From contig NZ_JADPFO010000002.1 in the NCBI RefSeq assembly GCF_015668515.1, positions 66,992 to 130,991 of the forward strand: a DNA stretch of 64,000 nucleotides, written 5' to 3'. The notes below the pieces were generated by a model. That model was not told the DNA's origin, searched no databases, and saw only the letters and a program-made list of their open reading frames with translations. This document shows positions 44,316 through 53,951 of this stretch, in pieces. Numbering within the stretch: position 1 is the first letter of the stretch; each line of letters starts with the position of its first letter. The translations under genes and the position numbers were made by a program. The stretch is from Paraclostridium tenue. GTDB taxonomy: Bacteria > Bacillota > Clostridia > Peptostreptococcales > Peptostreptococcaceae.

Positions 44316-44759
44316 TTGACATACATACTAATAATATTAGGATTAATCGGTTTAGATCAAATATCAAAATATATTGCTATAAAATATTTAGCTGGTATAG
44401 GAAGTATACCAATAATAAAAGATATATTTCATTTAACATATGTTGAAAATAGAGGTGCGGCATTTGGGATGTTTCAAAATAACCAAATAATATTTGTTGT
44501 AGTAGCATCGATTGCATGTATATTTGGTTTATATTATTTATATAAAAAAGAACTAAACTTATTAGGTAAAACAGCTATTATTCTTATAATATCTGGAGCT
44601 ATAGGAAATCTTATAGATAGAATAAGATTAGGGTTTGTTGTAGATTATTTTGATTTTAGAATAATTTGGGATTATGTATTTAATATAGCAGATGTTTTTG
44701 TAGTAGCAGGAACTATATTATTATGTATTTATATAATATTTTTTGAAAATAACAAGTAG
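44316..44759 (+). CDS. lspA: Lipoprotein signal peptidase LspA
   Basis: Aspartic membrane peptidase that cuts the signal peptide of prolipoproteins after lipidation. 147 residues, four membrane segments. LDQISKYIA near the start, then VENRGAAFGMF, GNLIDRIRLGFVVDYFDF (first catalytic Asp) and FNIADVFVV (second catalytic Asp). TTG start, 8 bases after AAGGAGG. The rluD-like gene follows after 8 bases, a standard pairing. Confidence 0.96.
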   Translation: MTYILIILGLIGLDQISKYIAIKYLAGIGSIPIIKDIFHLTYVENRGAAFGMFQNNQIIFVVVASIACIFGLYYLYKKELNLLGKTAIILIISGAIGNLIDRIRLGFVVDYFDFRIIWDYVFNIADVFVVAGTILLCIYIIFFENNK

Positions 44760-44767
44760 GTGAAGAT

Positions 44768-45688
44768 ATGGAAGAGATAAGACAGTTTTTAGTTATAGAT
44801 GAAGAAGAAGGCTCTAGATTAGATGTATATTTATCGGAACAATTAGGAGATATGTCTAGAAGTTATATACAAAAATTAATAAAAGAAAAGAAAGTTAAAG
44901 TTAATGGAAAAGTAGAGAAAGCTAAATATTTAGTAAAAGAAAATGATGATATATTTATAGAGATACCAAAGCCAAAAACTCTTGAAATTATAGCTCAAGA
45001 TATACCTATAGATATAGTATATGAAGATGATGATTTATTAATAGTAAACAAACCTCAGGATATGGTCGTACATCCAGCTCCAGGAAACTATGAAAATACA
45101 TTAGTAAATGCAATATTATATCATTGTGAAGGCAATCTATCGTCTATAAATGGAGTTATAAGACCAGGTATAGTACATAGAATAGATAAAGATACATCTG
45201 GCCTTTTAATGATTGCAAAAAATAATAATTCTCACAACTATTTATCAGAGCAGTTAAAAGATCATTCAATAACTAGGGAATATGAATTTATATGTCATGG
45301 AGTTATAAAAGAAGATAAAATAACTGTAAATAAACCTATAGGAAGAAATCCTAAGGATAGGCTAAAAATGGCAGTAGTTAAAGATGGAAAACATGCAGTT
45401 ACTCATTTTGAAGTTATTAATAGATATGAAAATTTTACACATGTAAAAGCTACTCTTGAAACAGGAAGAACACATCAAATAAGAGTTCATGCACTATCTT
45501 TAAATCATCCTTTATTAGGAGATCCAATATATGGACCTAAAAATAATAAATTTGGAGTTAAAGGCCAAGTTTTACATGCTAAAAAGCTTGGATTTATACA
45601 TCCAACAACTAAGGAATATGTAGAATTTGATTCAGAGCTACCAGAACATTTTAAGAATATAATTAAAAAATTAAATAAAAATAGTTGA
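44768..45688 (+). CDS. rluD: RluA/RluD-family pseudouridine synthase
   Basis: 306 residues. An N-terminal S4 RNA-binding domain (SRLDVYLSEQLGDMSRSYIQ) is followed by a synthase domain with catalytic Asp in GIVHRIDKDTSGLLMIAKN and TGRTHQIRVH. It isomerises uridines in 23S rRNA; the exact sites (RluD targets helix 69 in E. coli) are assumed by family. It is the second gene after lspA. The pyrR leader with its own promoter begins right at its end. Confidence 0.9.
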   Translation: MEEIRQFLVIDEEEGSRLDVYLSEQLGDMSRSYIQKLIKEKKVKVNGKVEKAKYLVKENDDIFIEIPKPKTLEIIAQDIPIDIVYEDDDLLIVNKPQDMVVHPAPGNYENTLVNAILYHCEGNLSSINGVIRPGIVHRIDKDTSGLLMIAKNNNSHNYLSEQLKDHSITREYEFICHGVIKEDKITVNKPIGRNPKDRLKMAVVKDGKHAVTHFEVINRYENFTHVKATLETGRTHQIRVHALSLNHPLLGDPIYGPKNNKFGVKGQVLHAKKLGFIHPTTKEYVEFDSELPEHFKNIIKKLNKNS

Positions 45689-45713
45689 GAAAATATAACT
45701 AGTATTATATAAT
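45685..45713 (+). promoter_or_regulatory. Promoter of pyrR
   Basis: TTGAGA (45685-45690), exactly 17 bases, then TATAAT (45708-45713). It overlaps the 3' end of the rluD-like gene and precedes the PyrR attenuator. Confidence 0.7.
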
Positions 45714-45730
45714 TATAAAAAATGAAAATT

Positions 45731-45858
45731 ACCTTTAAGTGATACAGAGATATCATAAGGCAAGATTAAAAGTACAAATATAATTATAACTATATTTATA
45801 TTTGGAATGTGTATAGGTTAATTATAGCTTCTTGCCCAAAAGGTAAGAAGCTTTTTTA
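45731..45858 (+). promoter_or_regulatory. PyrR attenuator in the pyrR leader
   Basis: PyrR hairpin: CCTT (45732-45735) with AAGG (45757-45760), a TAA bulge, upper stem TGATA with TATCA, and hexaloop CAGAGA (45745-45750). Antiterminator option: GGCAAGA (45759-45765) pairs with TCTTGCC (45830-45836). Terminator: 45826-45836 with 45842-45852, then six T. PyrR with UMP should hold the first hairpin and so allow termination. Confidence 0.88.
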
Positions 45859-45870
45859 GTTACCTAGTAA

Positions 45871-46416
<546 letters not shown>

Positions 46417-46442
46417 AAACATAAAATTATATAAGGTTAATA

Positions 46443-46517
46443 CCTTTTAATTCAGTACAGAGATGCTGAAAAAGGGAGAATTATTTCTCCCGCATTAAAA
46501 AATAGGGAGGTTTTTTT
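46443..46517 (+). promoter_or_regulatory. PyrR-responsive switch masking the uraA ribosome site
   Basis: The PyrR hairpin copies the first one: CCTTT (46443-46447) with AAAGG (46471-46475), the same TAA bulge, an upper stem and hexaloop CAGAGA (46458-46463). GGGAGA (46474-46479) can pair with TCTCCC (46486-46491). TCTCCC can instead pair with GGGAGG (46505-46510), the uraA ribosome site, followed by seven T. The two pairings exclude each other, and the PyrR hairpin blocks the first. Confidence 0.75.
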
Positions 46518-47765
46518 ATGAAAAAAACAATATTATCATTGCAACATCTATTAGCTATGTTTGGAGCTACAGTTTTAGTTCCTATATTAACAGGATTTGA
46601 TCCAGCGGTAGCAATATTTTGCGCAGGAATAGGGACTTTAATATTTCATACATGTACAAAAGGAGTAGTACCAGCATTTTTAGGATCAAGTTTTGCTTTT
46701 ATACCAGTAATATTAGCAGCTAAGGAAGCTCACAATGGAGATTTAGCTTATGCACAAGGAGGTATAATTGTAGCAGGGCTTATATATTTAGTAATGTCAG
46801 CTATAATAAAAAAAATCGGAGTAGATAAAATAAAAAAATACTTCCCAGCTCAAGTAGTTGGAGCTATGATAGCTGTTATAGGACTTAATTTAATACCTAC
46901 AGCTTTGGATATGGCATCACATAATTTTATTATAGCAGTTATAACATTAGGATCAGCAGTAGCTATAAATGTATTTGGTAAAGGTTTTGTAAAGCAATTA
47001 AATATAATAATTGCTGTTGCCATAGGATATATAATATCTTTAATGTTAGGAAATGTAGATACATCTTTTATGAGCAGTAGTGCATCTTTTTTACAAATAC
47101 CAGCATTTAGATTACCTAAATTTAGTTTAGAAGCAACAGTATTAATTGCACCTGTAGTTTTAGCGGTATTCATGGAACATATAGGCGATATGACTACTAA
47201 TGGAACTGTAGTCGGAAAGAATTTCATAGAAGAACCAGGACTTCATAGAACATTAATGGGAGATGCATTAGCTACAATAGCAGCTGGTTTTTTAGGAGGA
47301 CCAGCAAATACTACTTATGGAGAAAATACAGCAGTACTTGCAATAACTAAAAATTATGATCCATCAATATTAAGAAGAACAGCTATATGTGCAATATTAC
47401 TTGCATGTGTAAGTAAATTTGGTGGATTTTTACAAAGTATACCTACAGAAGTTATGGGAGGTATAAGTATAATGTTATTTTCTATGATTTCATATGTAGG
47501 ATTAAAGACTATAAACGATAGCAAATGCATAAGTAATAAAAAGAATATAATAATAGTATTAACTATAATGATAATTGGATTAGGAACTACTTATTTAGGT
47601 AATAAAGGAATAGTTATAGGAATTCCTATAACAAAAACAGTTACTATAACAGGACTTAGTTTAGCTGCTATAGTAGGAATAATCTTAAATAGAGTTTTAA
47701 ATAGAAATGAATTCAAAGTTGAAAAGAAAGAAGAACAATCAGTTCTTAATTCTCAACTTGTATAA
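46518..47765 (+). CDS. uraA: Uracil permease (NCS2 family)
   Basis: 415-residue nucleobase:cation symporter with about 14 membrane segments. LQHLLAMFGATVLVPILTGFDPA opens it (seen in parts). GSSFAFIPVI and QVVGAMIAVIGLNLIP follow, as does the substrate-site Glu region AVFMEHIGDMTTNG and GGPANTTYGENTAVLAITKNYDP in parts. It imports uracil, here under control of the PyrR switch just upstream. A bidirectional terminator separates it from rqcH. Confidence 0.94.
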   Translation: MKKTILSLQHLLAMFGATVLVPILTGFDPAVAIFCAGIGTLIFHTCTKGVVPAFLGSSFAFIPVILAAKEAHNGDLAYAQGGIIVAGLIYLVMSAIIKKIGVDKIKKYFPAQVVGAMIAVIGLNLIPTALDMASHNFIIAVITLGSAVAINVFGKGFVKQLNIIIAVAIGYIISLMLGNVDTSFMSSSASFLQIPAFRLPKFSLEATVLIAPVVLAVFMEHIGDMTTNGTVVGKNFIEEPGLHRTLMGDALATIAAGFLGGPANTTYGENTAVLAITKNYDPSILRRTAICAILLACVSKFGGFLQSIPTEVMGGISIMLFSMISYVGLKTINDSKCISNKKNIIIVLTIMIIGLGTTYLGNKGIVIGIPITKTVTITGLSLAAIVGIILNRVLNRNEFKVEKKEEQSVLNSQLV

Positions 47766-47792
47766 AAAAACAGGGATTAACCCTGTTTTTTT
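47764..47792. terminator. Bidirectional terminator between uraA and rqcH
   Basis: AAAAAAACAGGG (47764-47775) pairs with CCCTGTTTTTTT (47781-47792), with A-run and T-run on opposite sides. It serves both convergent genes; the rqcH stop lies within it. Confidence 0.9.
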
Positions 47793-49546
47793 AATTTAAC
47801 AACTAATTCTTCTGATGGTGTTACATAAATAGTGCTATTAGTTTCGTATATAACCATACCAGGCTTAGAACCATTTGGTTTTTTTACATTTTTCTTTAAA
47901 GTATAATCTACAGGAACTTGTGAAGACATTTTAGATTTACTGAAAAATGCAGCTAGCATTGCACCTTCAAATATTGTAGATTCTGGAATTTCTTTTCCTT
48001 CGGTTTTAATTATTACATGAGATCCAGGTATATTTTTAGTATGCATCCATAAGTCATCATTATTAGCAATTTTTAATGTTAAAAAGTCATTTTGCTTATT
48101 ATTTTTACCAACTAATATTGTAAATCCATCTGAAGATAAAAACTCATTTGGTTTAGTTGTTAGATTGTTTTTATCTTTTTTTGATTTTACCTTACCACGC
48201 ATATAACCAAGTTTTTGTAATTCTTCTTTTATATCATCAAGTTCTGCTAAGTTATCACAGTTATCTATACTAAGTATTATATTTTCAAGATAATTTATTT
48301 CTTCTAAACTTAATCCTATTTGAGTTGTTATTTCTTTTTTAGCATGTTTTAGTTTATTATATCTTTTAAAATACTTTTGAGCATTTTCTGATGGAGTAAG
48401 ATTTTTATTAAGATCTATTTTAATTAAAGGACAGTCTTCTTCATAAAAATTTTGAACCTCTACAAAATCCATACCTTTTTCAATCATATATATATATGCA
48501 GTTATAAGTTCGCCTTTTATTTTATAGATATTAGCATTATCAGATTCTTTAAGTTCAATTTTTTGTTTTTTCAATTTGTTGTATAATCTGTCTAGTTTAA
48601 TTGATATACTCTTTTTAAAATCAGAAGCTCTTTGGTTTATTCTTTCTTTAGCATCTTTATTAGCATAAAAACTTTCTATTATAGATGATATACTTTCATC
48701 ATGAACAACTTTTAAGCTATCAAATAATGTTAAATCTATAGAACTAAAATCTATAAGTTTATCTATAGAAGAATCTATTGCTAAGCAAGGATTATAATTA
48801 CCATCTTTAATATTAAAAATTACGTTACTAAATTCTTTATATAAATTATCAAAATCTATACCATCAATACTTGAAGCTGGTTTAGAAATATCTAAATTTG
48901 ATCTAAAACATATCTCTTTAGATACAATAGGACTTATACCTAAGAACTTAGAGTATATACATTTTGATATACTTCCATCAAACTCAGATATTGTTTCTTT
49001 AAATTTATCCTTAGATATTTTATCAAGAGGGTTTAACTTATCTTGAGCAGGTGGTAATACATAAGTCATACCAGGTAGTAGTTGTCTAACTCTACTTACA
49101 CTAGGAGGAATTCTCTTTATAGAATCAACTATTTTATTTTCTTCGTGAGTAAGTATTATATTACTATGTCTTCCCATTATTTCTATTATTATATCTTTAG
49201 TAGTTTTAGCTTTTAGCTCATCAAGAGATTCAACAGTTATTTTTATAATTCTTTCAAATCCAACTTGAGACACACTAACTATATTCCCACTTTGTATATA
49301 CTTTCTAAGTAACATACAAAACATAGGGGCATTTATGGGATTTTCTTTTTTATAATTTGCAGAAAGATAAACCCTAGGGTTAGATGCACTTGCACTAAGT
49401 ACAAGTTTAAAATTTTCTTTATTATTTCTTATATGTAAAACTATTTCGTCATTTTCTGGTTGATATACTTTATCTATTTTACCGCCAACTAATTTAGATG
49501 ATAATTCATCTGAAATAGCGTGGATAACTAAACCATCAAAGGCCAT
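47777..49546 (-). CDS. rqcH: RqcH/NEMF-type ribosome quality control protein (FbpA family, NFACT)
   Basis: 589 residues from ATG at 49546, behind AAAGGAATG. The NFACT-N domain starts MAFDGLVIHAISDEL with VYQPENDEIVLHIR and EIMGRHSNIIL. Helix-hairpin and coiled-coil regions fill the middle (about 270-440). NFACT-R carries DDLWMHTKNIPGSHVII. RqcH binds stalled 50S subunits and adds poly-Ala tails to nascent chains. Older annotations call it fibronectin-binding protein. The longer frame (to 49678) begins with AT-rich non-coding sequence. It is the only clear minus-strand gene in the window. Confidence 0.94.
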   Translation of the reverse strand: MAFDGLVIHAISDELSSKLVGGKIDKVYQPENDEIVLHIRNNKENFKLVLSASASNPRVYLSANYKKENPINAPMFCMLLRKYIQSGNIVSVSQVGFERIIKITVESLDELKAKTTKDIIIEIMGRHSNIILTHEENKIVDSIKRIPPSVSRVRQLLPGMTYVLPPAQDKLNPLDKISKDKFKETISEFDGSISKCIYSKFLGISPIVSKEICFRSNLDISKPASSIDGIDFDNLYKEFSNVIFNIKDGNYNPCLAIDSSIDKLIDFSSIDLTLFDSLKVVHDESISSIIESFYANKDAKERINQRASDFKKSISIKLDRLYNKLKKQKIELKESDNANIYKIKGELITAYIYMIEKGMDFVEVQNFYEEDCPLIKIDLNKNLTPSENAQKYFKRYNKLKHAKKEITTQIGLSLEEINYLENIILSIDNCDNLAELDDIKEELQKLGYMRGKVKSKKDKNNLTTKPNEFLSSDGFTILVGKNNKQNDFLTLKIANNDDLWMHTKNIPGSHVIIKTEGKEIPESTIFEGAMLAAFFSKSKMSSQVPVDYTLKKNVKKPNGSKPGMVIYETNSTIYVTPSEELVVKLKKQG

Positions 49547-49725
49547 AATATCATTCCTTTCAAAATTTATTGATAAGTAGATTATTACACAGATGTATAA
49601 TAATGTGAATATAATATTTAGAATATAGTTTAAAATAATATATAGGTTATAATCAATATAATTTCCTTTTATGAACAAAATATTGTATAATAAGCTAAGA
49701 ATTCAAATTTATAGGGGGGATATAA

Positions 49726-50556
49726 ATGAACTTCTGGAAATTACATGGAGTCGGCAATGATTTTATAGCAATAGATGGTAGATTTGATAATATAGATCCT
49801 AATAATTATTCAGATTTAGCTAAAAAAGTTTGTCATAGACACTTTGGTATAGGTGCAGACGGATTACTAGTTGTTAAAAATTCAAATATATGTGATGTTG
49901 AAATGGTATATTACAATTCTGATGGATCTAGAGCTAATATGTGTGGAAATGGTCTAAGATGTTTTTGTAAATTCGTATATGACAATAATATAGTAAAAGA
50001 AAATGAATTTAGTGTATATACACTTGACGGTATAAAAAAAATATCTTTAAATATAAACAAAGAAAAAATTGATACTATAAAAGTAAATATGGGAAAACCA
50101 AATTTCAATCCTAATATAATTCCAGTAAAAACAAATAAAGAAGTCTTTATAAATGAAAAGTTAGTAATAGATAATAAAGAAATAGAAGTTAGTTCGGTTC
50201 TTATGGGAGTTCCTCATACAATTGTGTTTGTAGATGAAATAATAAAAAAAGACATATATAAGTATGGAGAATTAATAGAAAAAAATGAAATATTCCCACA
50301 AAATACTAATGTTAACTTTGTAAAGATAGATGATAAAAATAATATTCAGGTTTATACATGGGAAAGAGGTTGTGGTTATACATTAGGATGTGGAACAGGA
50401 ATGACTGCATCTGTTATAGTAGCTAATTACTTAAATAAAGTTAATAAAAAAGTAAATGTTAAATCAGAAGGTGGAAGTGTAAAAATAGAAATACTAGATG
50501 ATGTATACATGATAGGAAATGCAGTTAAAATATGTGAAGGAACTTTGGAGGTATAG
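49726..50556 (+). CDS. dapF: Diaminopimelate epimerase
   Basis: 276 residues. The two catalytic Cys are in NMCGNGLRCF (about 74) and GCGYTLGCGTGMTAS (about 217). Opening FWKLHGVGNDFIAIDG is typical. It turns LL-diaminopimelate into the meso form for peptidoglycan and lysine. GGGGGG lies before the ATG. A TATAAT at 49686-49691 could be the promoter -10. Four bases separate it from yicC. Confidence 0.96.
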   Translation: MNFWKLHGVGNDFIAIDGRFDNIDPNNYSDLAKKVCHRHFGIGADGLLVVKNSNICDVEMVYYNSDGSRANMCGNGLRCFCKFVYDNNIVKENEFSVYTLDGIKKISLNINKEKIDTIKVNMGKPNFNPNIIPVKTNKEVFINEKLVIDNKEIEVSSVLMGVPHTIVFVDEIIKKDIYKYGELIEKNEIFPQNTNVNFVKIDDKNNIQVYTWERGCGYTLGCGTGMTASVIVANYLNKVNKKVNVKSEGGSVKIEILDDVYMIGNAVKICEGTLEV

Positions 50557-50559
50557 TAA

Positions 50560-51441
50560 ATGGCTATTAGTATGACAGGCTTTGGAAGAGGCGAATATAA
50601 AAATGATAATTATCATTTTACAGTAGAATGCAGAACTATTAATCATAAATATGTAGATATAAATATACGTCTTCCGAGAAAAATATCTTTTCTAGAGGAT
50701 AAAATAAGAAATGTAGTTAAAGAATATGTAAAAAGAGGTAGAGTTGATTTATATATAAAACTTGACTTAATAGGTAGTGAAGATGTAAACTTAAAATTTG
50801 ATGAGAAGTTAGCTAGTGAATATGTAAATATATTAAATAATATAAAATCAACATTTAACTTACAAGATGATATAACAGTTATGAATATAGCTAAATTTCC
50901 AGATATAATAAAAAGTGAAGAAAAAGAAGAAGATGAAGACTTATTATGGTCAATGCTAAAGGTAGCTTTAGACGATTGCCTTGTTAAGTTAAAAGATATG
51001 AGAAAAGAAGAAGGTATAAAACTTTCTAATGACATAGATATGAGATGTGATTTATTAAAAGATTATATTGAACAAATAGAAAACTATTCATATAATGTTG
51101 TTAATGAATACAAAGAAAAATTAAATAATAGAATAGCTGAAATACTAGACAATCCAAGTCTTGTTGATGAAAATAGACTAGCTCAAGAAGTTGCAATATA
51201 TGCAGATAAGTGTAGTATAACAGAAGAAATAGTAAGATTTAAAAGTCATATCTTACAACTTAAAAAGACAATACATAAAGATGAATCTATAGGTAGAAAA
51301 ATAGATTTCTTAATACAAGAAATGAATAGAGAAACAAACACTATAGGGTCAAAATCATCAGATCTTAATATAACTAACTTAGTAGTTGAAATAAAAAGCG
51401 AATTAGAAAAAATAAGAGAACAAATACAAAATGTAGAATAG
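50560..51441 (+). CDS. YicC/YloC family endoribonuclease
   Basis: 293 residues. The N-terminal signature [10 protein letters not shown] is followed by [17 protein letters not shown]. The C-terminal DUF1732 part holds [19 protein letters not shown] and ends in [17 protein letters not shown]. YicC proteins are endoribonucleases implicated in RNA turnover. It overlaps no gene but is tightly linked (dapF 3 bases before, remA 11 after). The yicC-remA-gmk-rpoZ-coaBC-priA-def-fmt order equals that of B. subtilis. Confidence 0.93.
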   Translation: MAISMTGFGRGEYKNDNYHFTVECRTINHKYVDINIRLPRKISFLEDKIRNVVKEYVKRGRVDLYIKLDLIGSEDVNLKFDEKLASEYVNILNNIKSTFNLQDDITVMNIAKFPDIIKSEEKEEDEDLLWSMLKVALDDCLVKLKDMRKEEGIKLSNDIDMRCDLLKDYIEQIENYSYNVVNEYKEKLNNRIAEILDNPSLVDENRLAQEVAIYADKCSITEEIVRFKSHILQLKKTIHKDESIGRKIDFLIQEMNRETNTIGSKSSDLNITNLVVEIKSELEKIREQIQNVE

Positions 51442-51452
51442 GAGAGATTATT

Positions 51453-51716
51453 ATGAGCATGAACCTTATAAATATAGGATATGGTAATGTAGTTATGGCG
51501 AATAAGGTAGTTGCTATAGTAAGCCCAGAGTCAGCTCCTATAAGAAGATTAATACAAGAAAGTAAAGAAAGTGGAAGGTTAATTGATGCTACTTATGGTA
51601 GAAAAACTAGGGCAGTTATAATAACTGATAGTCAGTATATAATATTATCATCAGTTCAACCAGAAACTGTAGCACACAGATTCACCGATAAAGACGATCA
51701 GCAGATAGAGAATTAG
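51453..51716 (+). CDS. remA: RemA-family DNA-binding regulator
   Basis: 87 residues, very close to B. subtilis RemA ([59 protein letters not shown]). RemA activates extracellular matrix and osmoprotection operons in B. subtilis; what it controls in clostridia is not known to me. Start at 51453, or the in-frame ATG at 51459. AGGAGAG lies upstream. Confidence 0.95.
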   Translation: MSMNLINIGYGNVVMANKVVAIVSPESAPIRRLIQESKESGRLIDATYGRKTRAVIITDSQYIILSSVQPETVAHRFTDKDDQQIEN

Positions 51717-51730
51717 AAAGGAAGATATAA

Positions 51731-52345
51731 ATGAAAAGGAAAGGTTTATTACTAGTTGTTTCTGGACCATCTGGAGCAGGTAAAGGAACTATATGTAAAG
51801 AATTTTTACAAAATAATAAGGATGTTAAATTATCAATTTCTGCAACTACTAGAAATCCAAGAGAAGGAGAAGTAGATGGAGTTAACTATTTCTTTGTAAC
51901 TAAAGAAAAGTTTAAAGACATGATAAATAACAATGAATTATTAGAACATGCTCAAATATATGATAATTTCTATGGGACACCAAAAGCTGCTATACTAGAG
52001 AACTTAGAAAATGGAAATGATGTTGTTTTAGAGATAGAAATGCAAGGTGCTAGACAAATAAAAGATGTATATCCAGAAGGTGTATTTATATTTATACTTC
52101 CTCCATCTCTTAATGAGTTAAAAAATAGAATTGTTGGAAGAGGCACAGAAACAGAAGAACAAATAAATAAAAGATTTGGTTCAGCTGTTGATGAAATATG
52201 CCAAATAGAACACTATGATTATTTTATAGTAAATAATGATGTAAAAACTTCAGCTCAAGAATTAGAACACATAATATCAGCTGAAAAAAATAAAGTTTAT
52301 AGATATAAAGAAAATATAATAAAAAAATTCAAGGAGGAATTATAA
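51731..52345 (+). CDS. gmk: Guanylate kinase
   Basis: 204 residues. P-loop VVSGPSGAGKGTICKEF at 8-24, then the GMP-binding SATTRNPREGEVDGVNYFFV, ELLEHAQIYDNFYGTP, and EIEMQGARQIK. It phosphorylates GMP to GDP. AAAGGAAG ribosome site. Overlaps transcriptionally with rpoZ, whose ATG is 1 base after the stop. Confidence 0.97.
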   Translation: MKRKGLLLVVSGPSGAGKGTICKEFLQNNKDVKLSISATTRNPREGEVDGVNYFFVTKEKFKDMINNNELLEHAQIYDNFYGTPKAAILENLENGNDVVLEIEMQGARQIKDVYPEGVFIFILPPSLNELKNRIVGRGTETEEQINKRFGSAVDEICQIEHYDYFIVNNDVKTSAQELEHIISAEKNKVYRYKENIIKKFKEEL

Positions 52346-52346
52346 G

Positions 52347-52616
52347 ATGATAAAGCCATCAATAAATGAAGTATTAAACCAAATCGATAACAGATATTAT
52401 TTAGTAGTAACAGTAGCTAAAAGATCTAGAGAATTAATAGATGGAGCAACACCATATGTTCCTACAACTAAGCACCAACAAATAAAACCAGTTACATTAG
52501 CTACACAAGAAGTTGCAGATAGAAAAATAACTTTTAGAAAATTAACAGAAGAAGAAATAGAAATAGAAGAAGCTAAGCAACATTTAGCTCAAGTTCAAAA
52601 CATAATAGAGGAGTAA
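52347..52616 (+). CDS. rpoZ: RNA polymerase omega subunit
   Basis: 89 residues. It has the core PSINEVLNQIDNRYYLVVTVAKRSRELIDG in parts, and KPVTLATQEVADRKITFR. Omega binds the beta-prime C-terminus and helps RNA polymerase assembly. AAGGAGG lies inside the gmk 3' end, so the pair is translationally close. It is followed by coaBC after 4 bases. Confidence 0.95.
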   Translation: MIKPSINEVLNQIDNRYYLVVTVAKRSRELIDGATPYVPTTKHQQIKPVTLATQEVADRKITFRKLTEEEIEIEEAKQHLAQVQNIIEE

Positions 52617-52620
52617 TAAT

Positions 52621-53820
52621 ATGTTAAAGGACAAAACAGTAGTTTTAGGTGTTTCTGGAGGAATTGCTGTATACAAAGCTTGTGACTTAGTGAGTAAATT
52701 AAAAAAAGTTGGAGTAAATGTTCATGTAATAATGACTAAATCAGCTACTGAATTTGTAGCTCCACTTACGTTTCAAACATTAAGTCAAAATTATGTTGTA
52801 GAAGATATGTTTGAATCTCCAAAAACTTGGGATGTAGAACATGTTTCATTGGCAAAAAAAGCTGATTTATTTGCATTAGTTCCTGCTACTGCAAATCTAA
52901 TTGGTAAAGTAGCAAATGGAATTGCAGATGATATGCTAACAACTACAGTTATGGCTACAAAAGCTAAAGTGCTTATAGCTCCTGCAATGAATACGAATAT
53001 GTATGAAAATCCTGTAGTTCAAAGAAATATACAAACATTAAAAGATTTAAATTATGAGTTTGTTGAGCCTGAAAGCGGAAGATTAGCTTGCGGAGATATC
53101 GGTTCGGGTAAATTGGCATCTGTAGATGTTATATTTGAAAGTATAATAAATCTTTTACAAGAAAAAAAAGATTTAAAAGGTACAAGCATAATAGTAACAG
53201 CAGGTCCTACAGTTGAAAGTATTGATCCTGTAAGATATATAACAAATAGATCAACAGGAAAAATGGGATATGCTATAGCTAAAAAAGCTATAGAAAGAGG
53301 TGCAGATGTGACTTTAATATCAGGACCTACTAATATCATACCGCCTCAAAATCTGAAAAAGTTTATAAAAACTGAATCAGCAGATGATATGTATAATGCT
53401 GTTTTAGAGAACATAGATGAAAATCAAGTAATAATAAAAAGTGCTGCAGTTGCAGATTATAAACCTAAAAATTATTCTGGTAAAAAAATTAAAAAATCAG
53501 ATGATGATTTAAGCATTAAGCTAGATAGAACAAAAGATATAGCATTAGAAATAGGTAAAATAAAAAAAGATAAAATCTTAGTTGGATTTGCTGCAGAAAC
53601 TAATGATTTATTAGAAAATGCTAAACGTAAAATAGATAAAAAGAACTTAGATTTTATAGTAGCAAATGATTTAACTCAAGAGGGTGCCGGATTTGGAGTG
53701 GACACCAATATAGTTAAAGTTATAGATAAAGATGGAATCATAAATGAGTATCCTAAAATGAAAAAAGAAGAGGTAGCTGACGTTATCTTAGATAAGATAA
53801 AAACTCTATTAAATATATAA
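52621..53820 (+). CDS. coaBC: Bifunctional phosphopantothenoylcysteine decarboxylase/synthetase CoaBC
   Basis: 399 residues. The flavin-dependent CoaC domain is N-terminal (GVSGGIAVYKACDLVSKL, VEHVSLAKKADLFALVPATANL, APAMNTNMYENP with the family PxMNxxMW-like loop, here MY). The CoaB ligase domain is C-terminal (TAGPTVESIDPVRYITNRST, KSAAVADYKP, LVGFAAETND). It makes 4'-phosphopantetheine for coenzyme A. AGAGGAG precedes it. Confidence 0.95.
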   Translation: MLKDKTVVLGVSGGIAVYKACDLVSKLKKVGVNVHVIMTKSATEFVAPLTFQTLSQNYVVEDMFESPKTWDVEHVSLAKKADLFALVPATANLIGKVANGIADDMLTTTVMATKAKVLIAPAMNTNMYENPVVQRNIQTLKDLNYEFVEPESGRLACGDIGSGKLASVDVIFESIINLLQEKKDLKGTSIIVTAGPTVESIDPVRYITNRSTGKMGYAIAKKAIERGADVTLISGPTNIIPPQNLKKFIKTESADDMYNAVLENIDENQVIIKSAAVADYKPKNYSGKKIKKSDDDLSIKLDRTKDIALEIGKIKKDKILVGFAAETNDLLENAKRKIDKKNLDFIVANDLTQEGAGFGVDTNIVKVIDKDGIINEYPKMKKEEVADVILDKIKTLLNI

Positions 53821-53846
53821 GCATCTATATTAAATATAGATGCTTA
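53820..53846 (+). terminator. Terminator hairpin after coaBC
   Basis: A 10- to 11-bp stem, AGCATCTATA (53820-53829) with TATAGATGCT (53835-53844), followed by a weak T-rich run. Confidence 0.7.
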
Positions 53847-53951
53847 ATTTTCATTTATAGATAAATAGTATATTATTAGGGTACTTATAAATAATATGTT
53901 TACTGTAAATGATAAGAATAAGTATATAAAAATATAAATAGAGGTTAAAAT

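Noticed and set aside
49547-49678. 44 extra residues at the RqcH N-terminus
   Set aside because: The extension is hydrophobic AT-rich translation; the family starts at MAFDG, with a ribosome site right before it.
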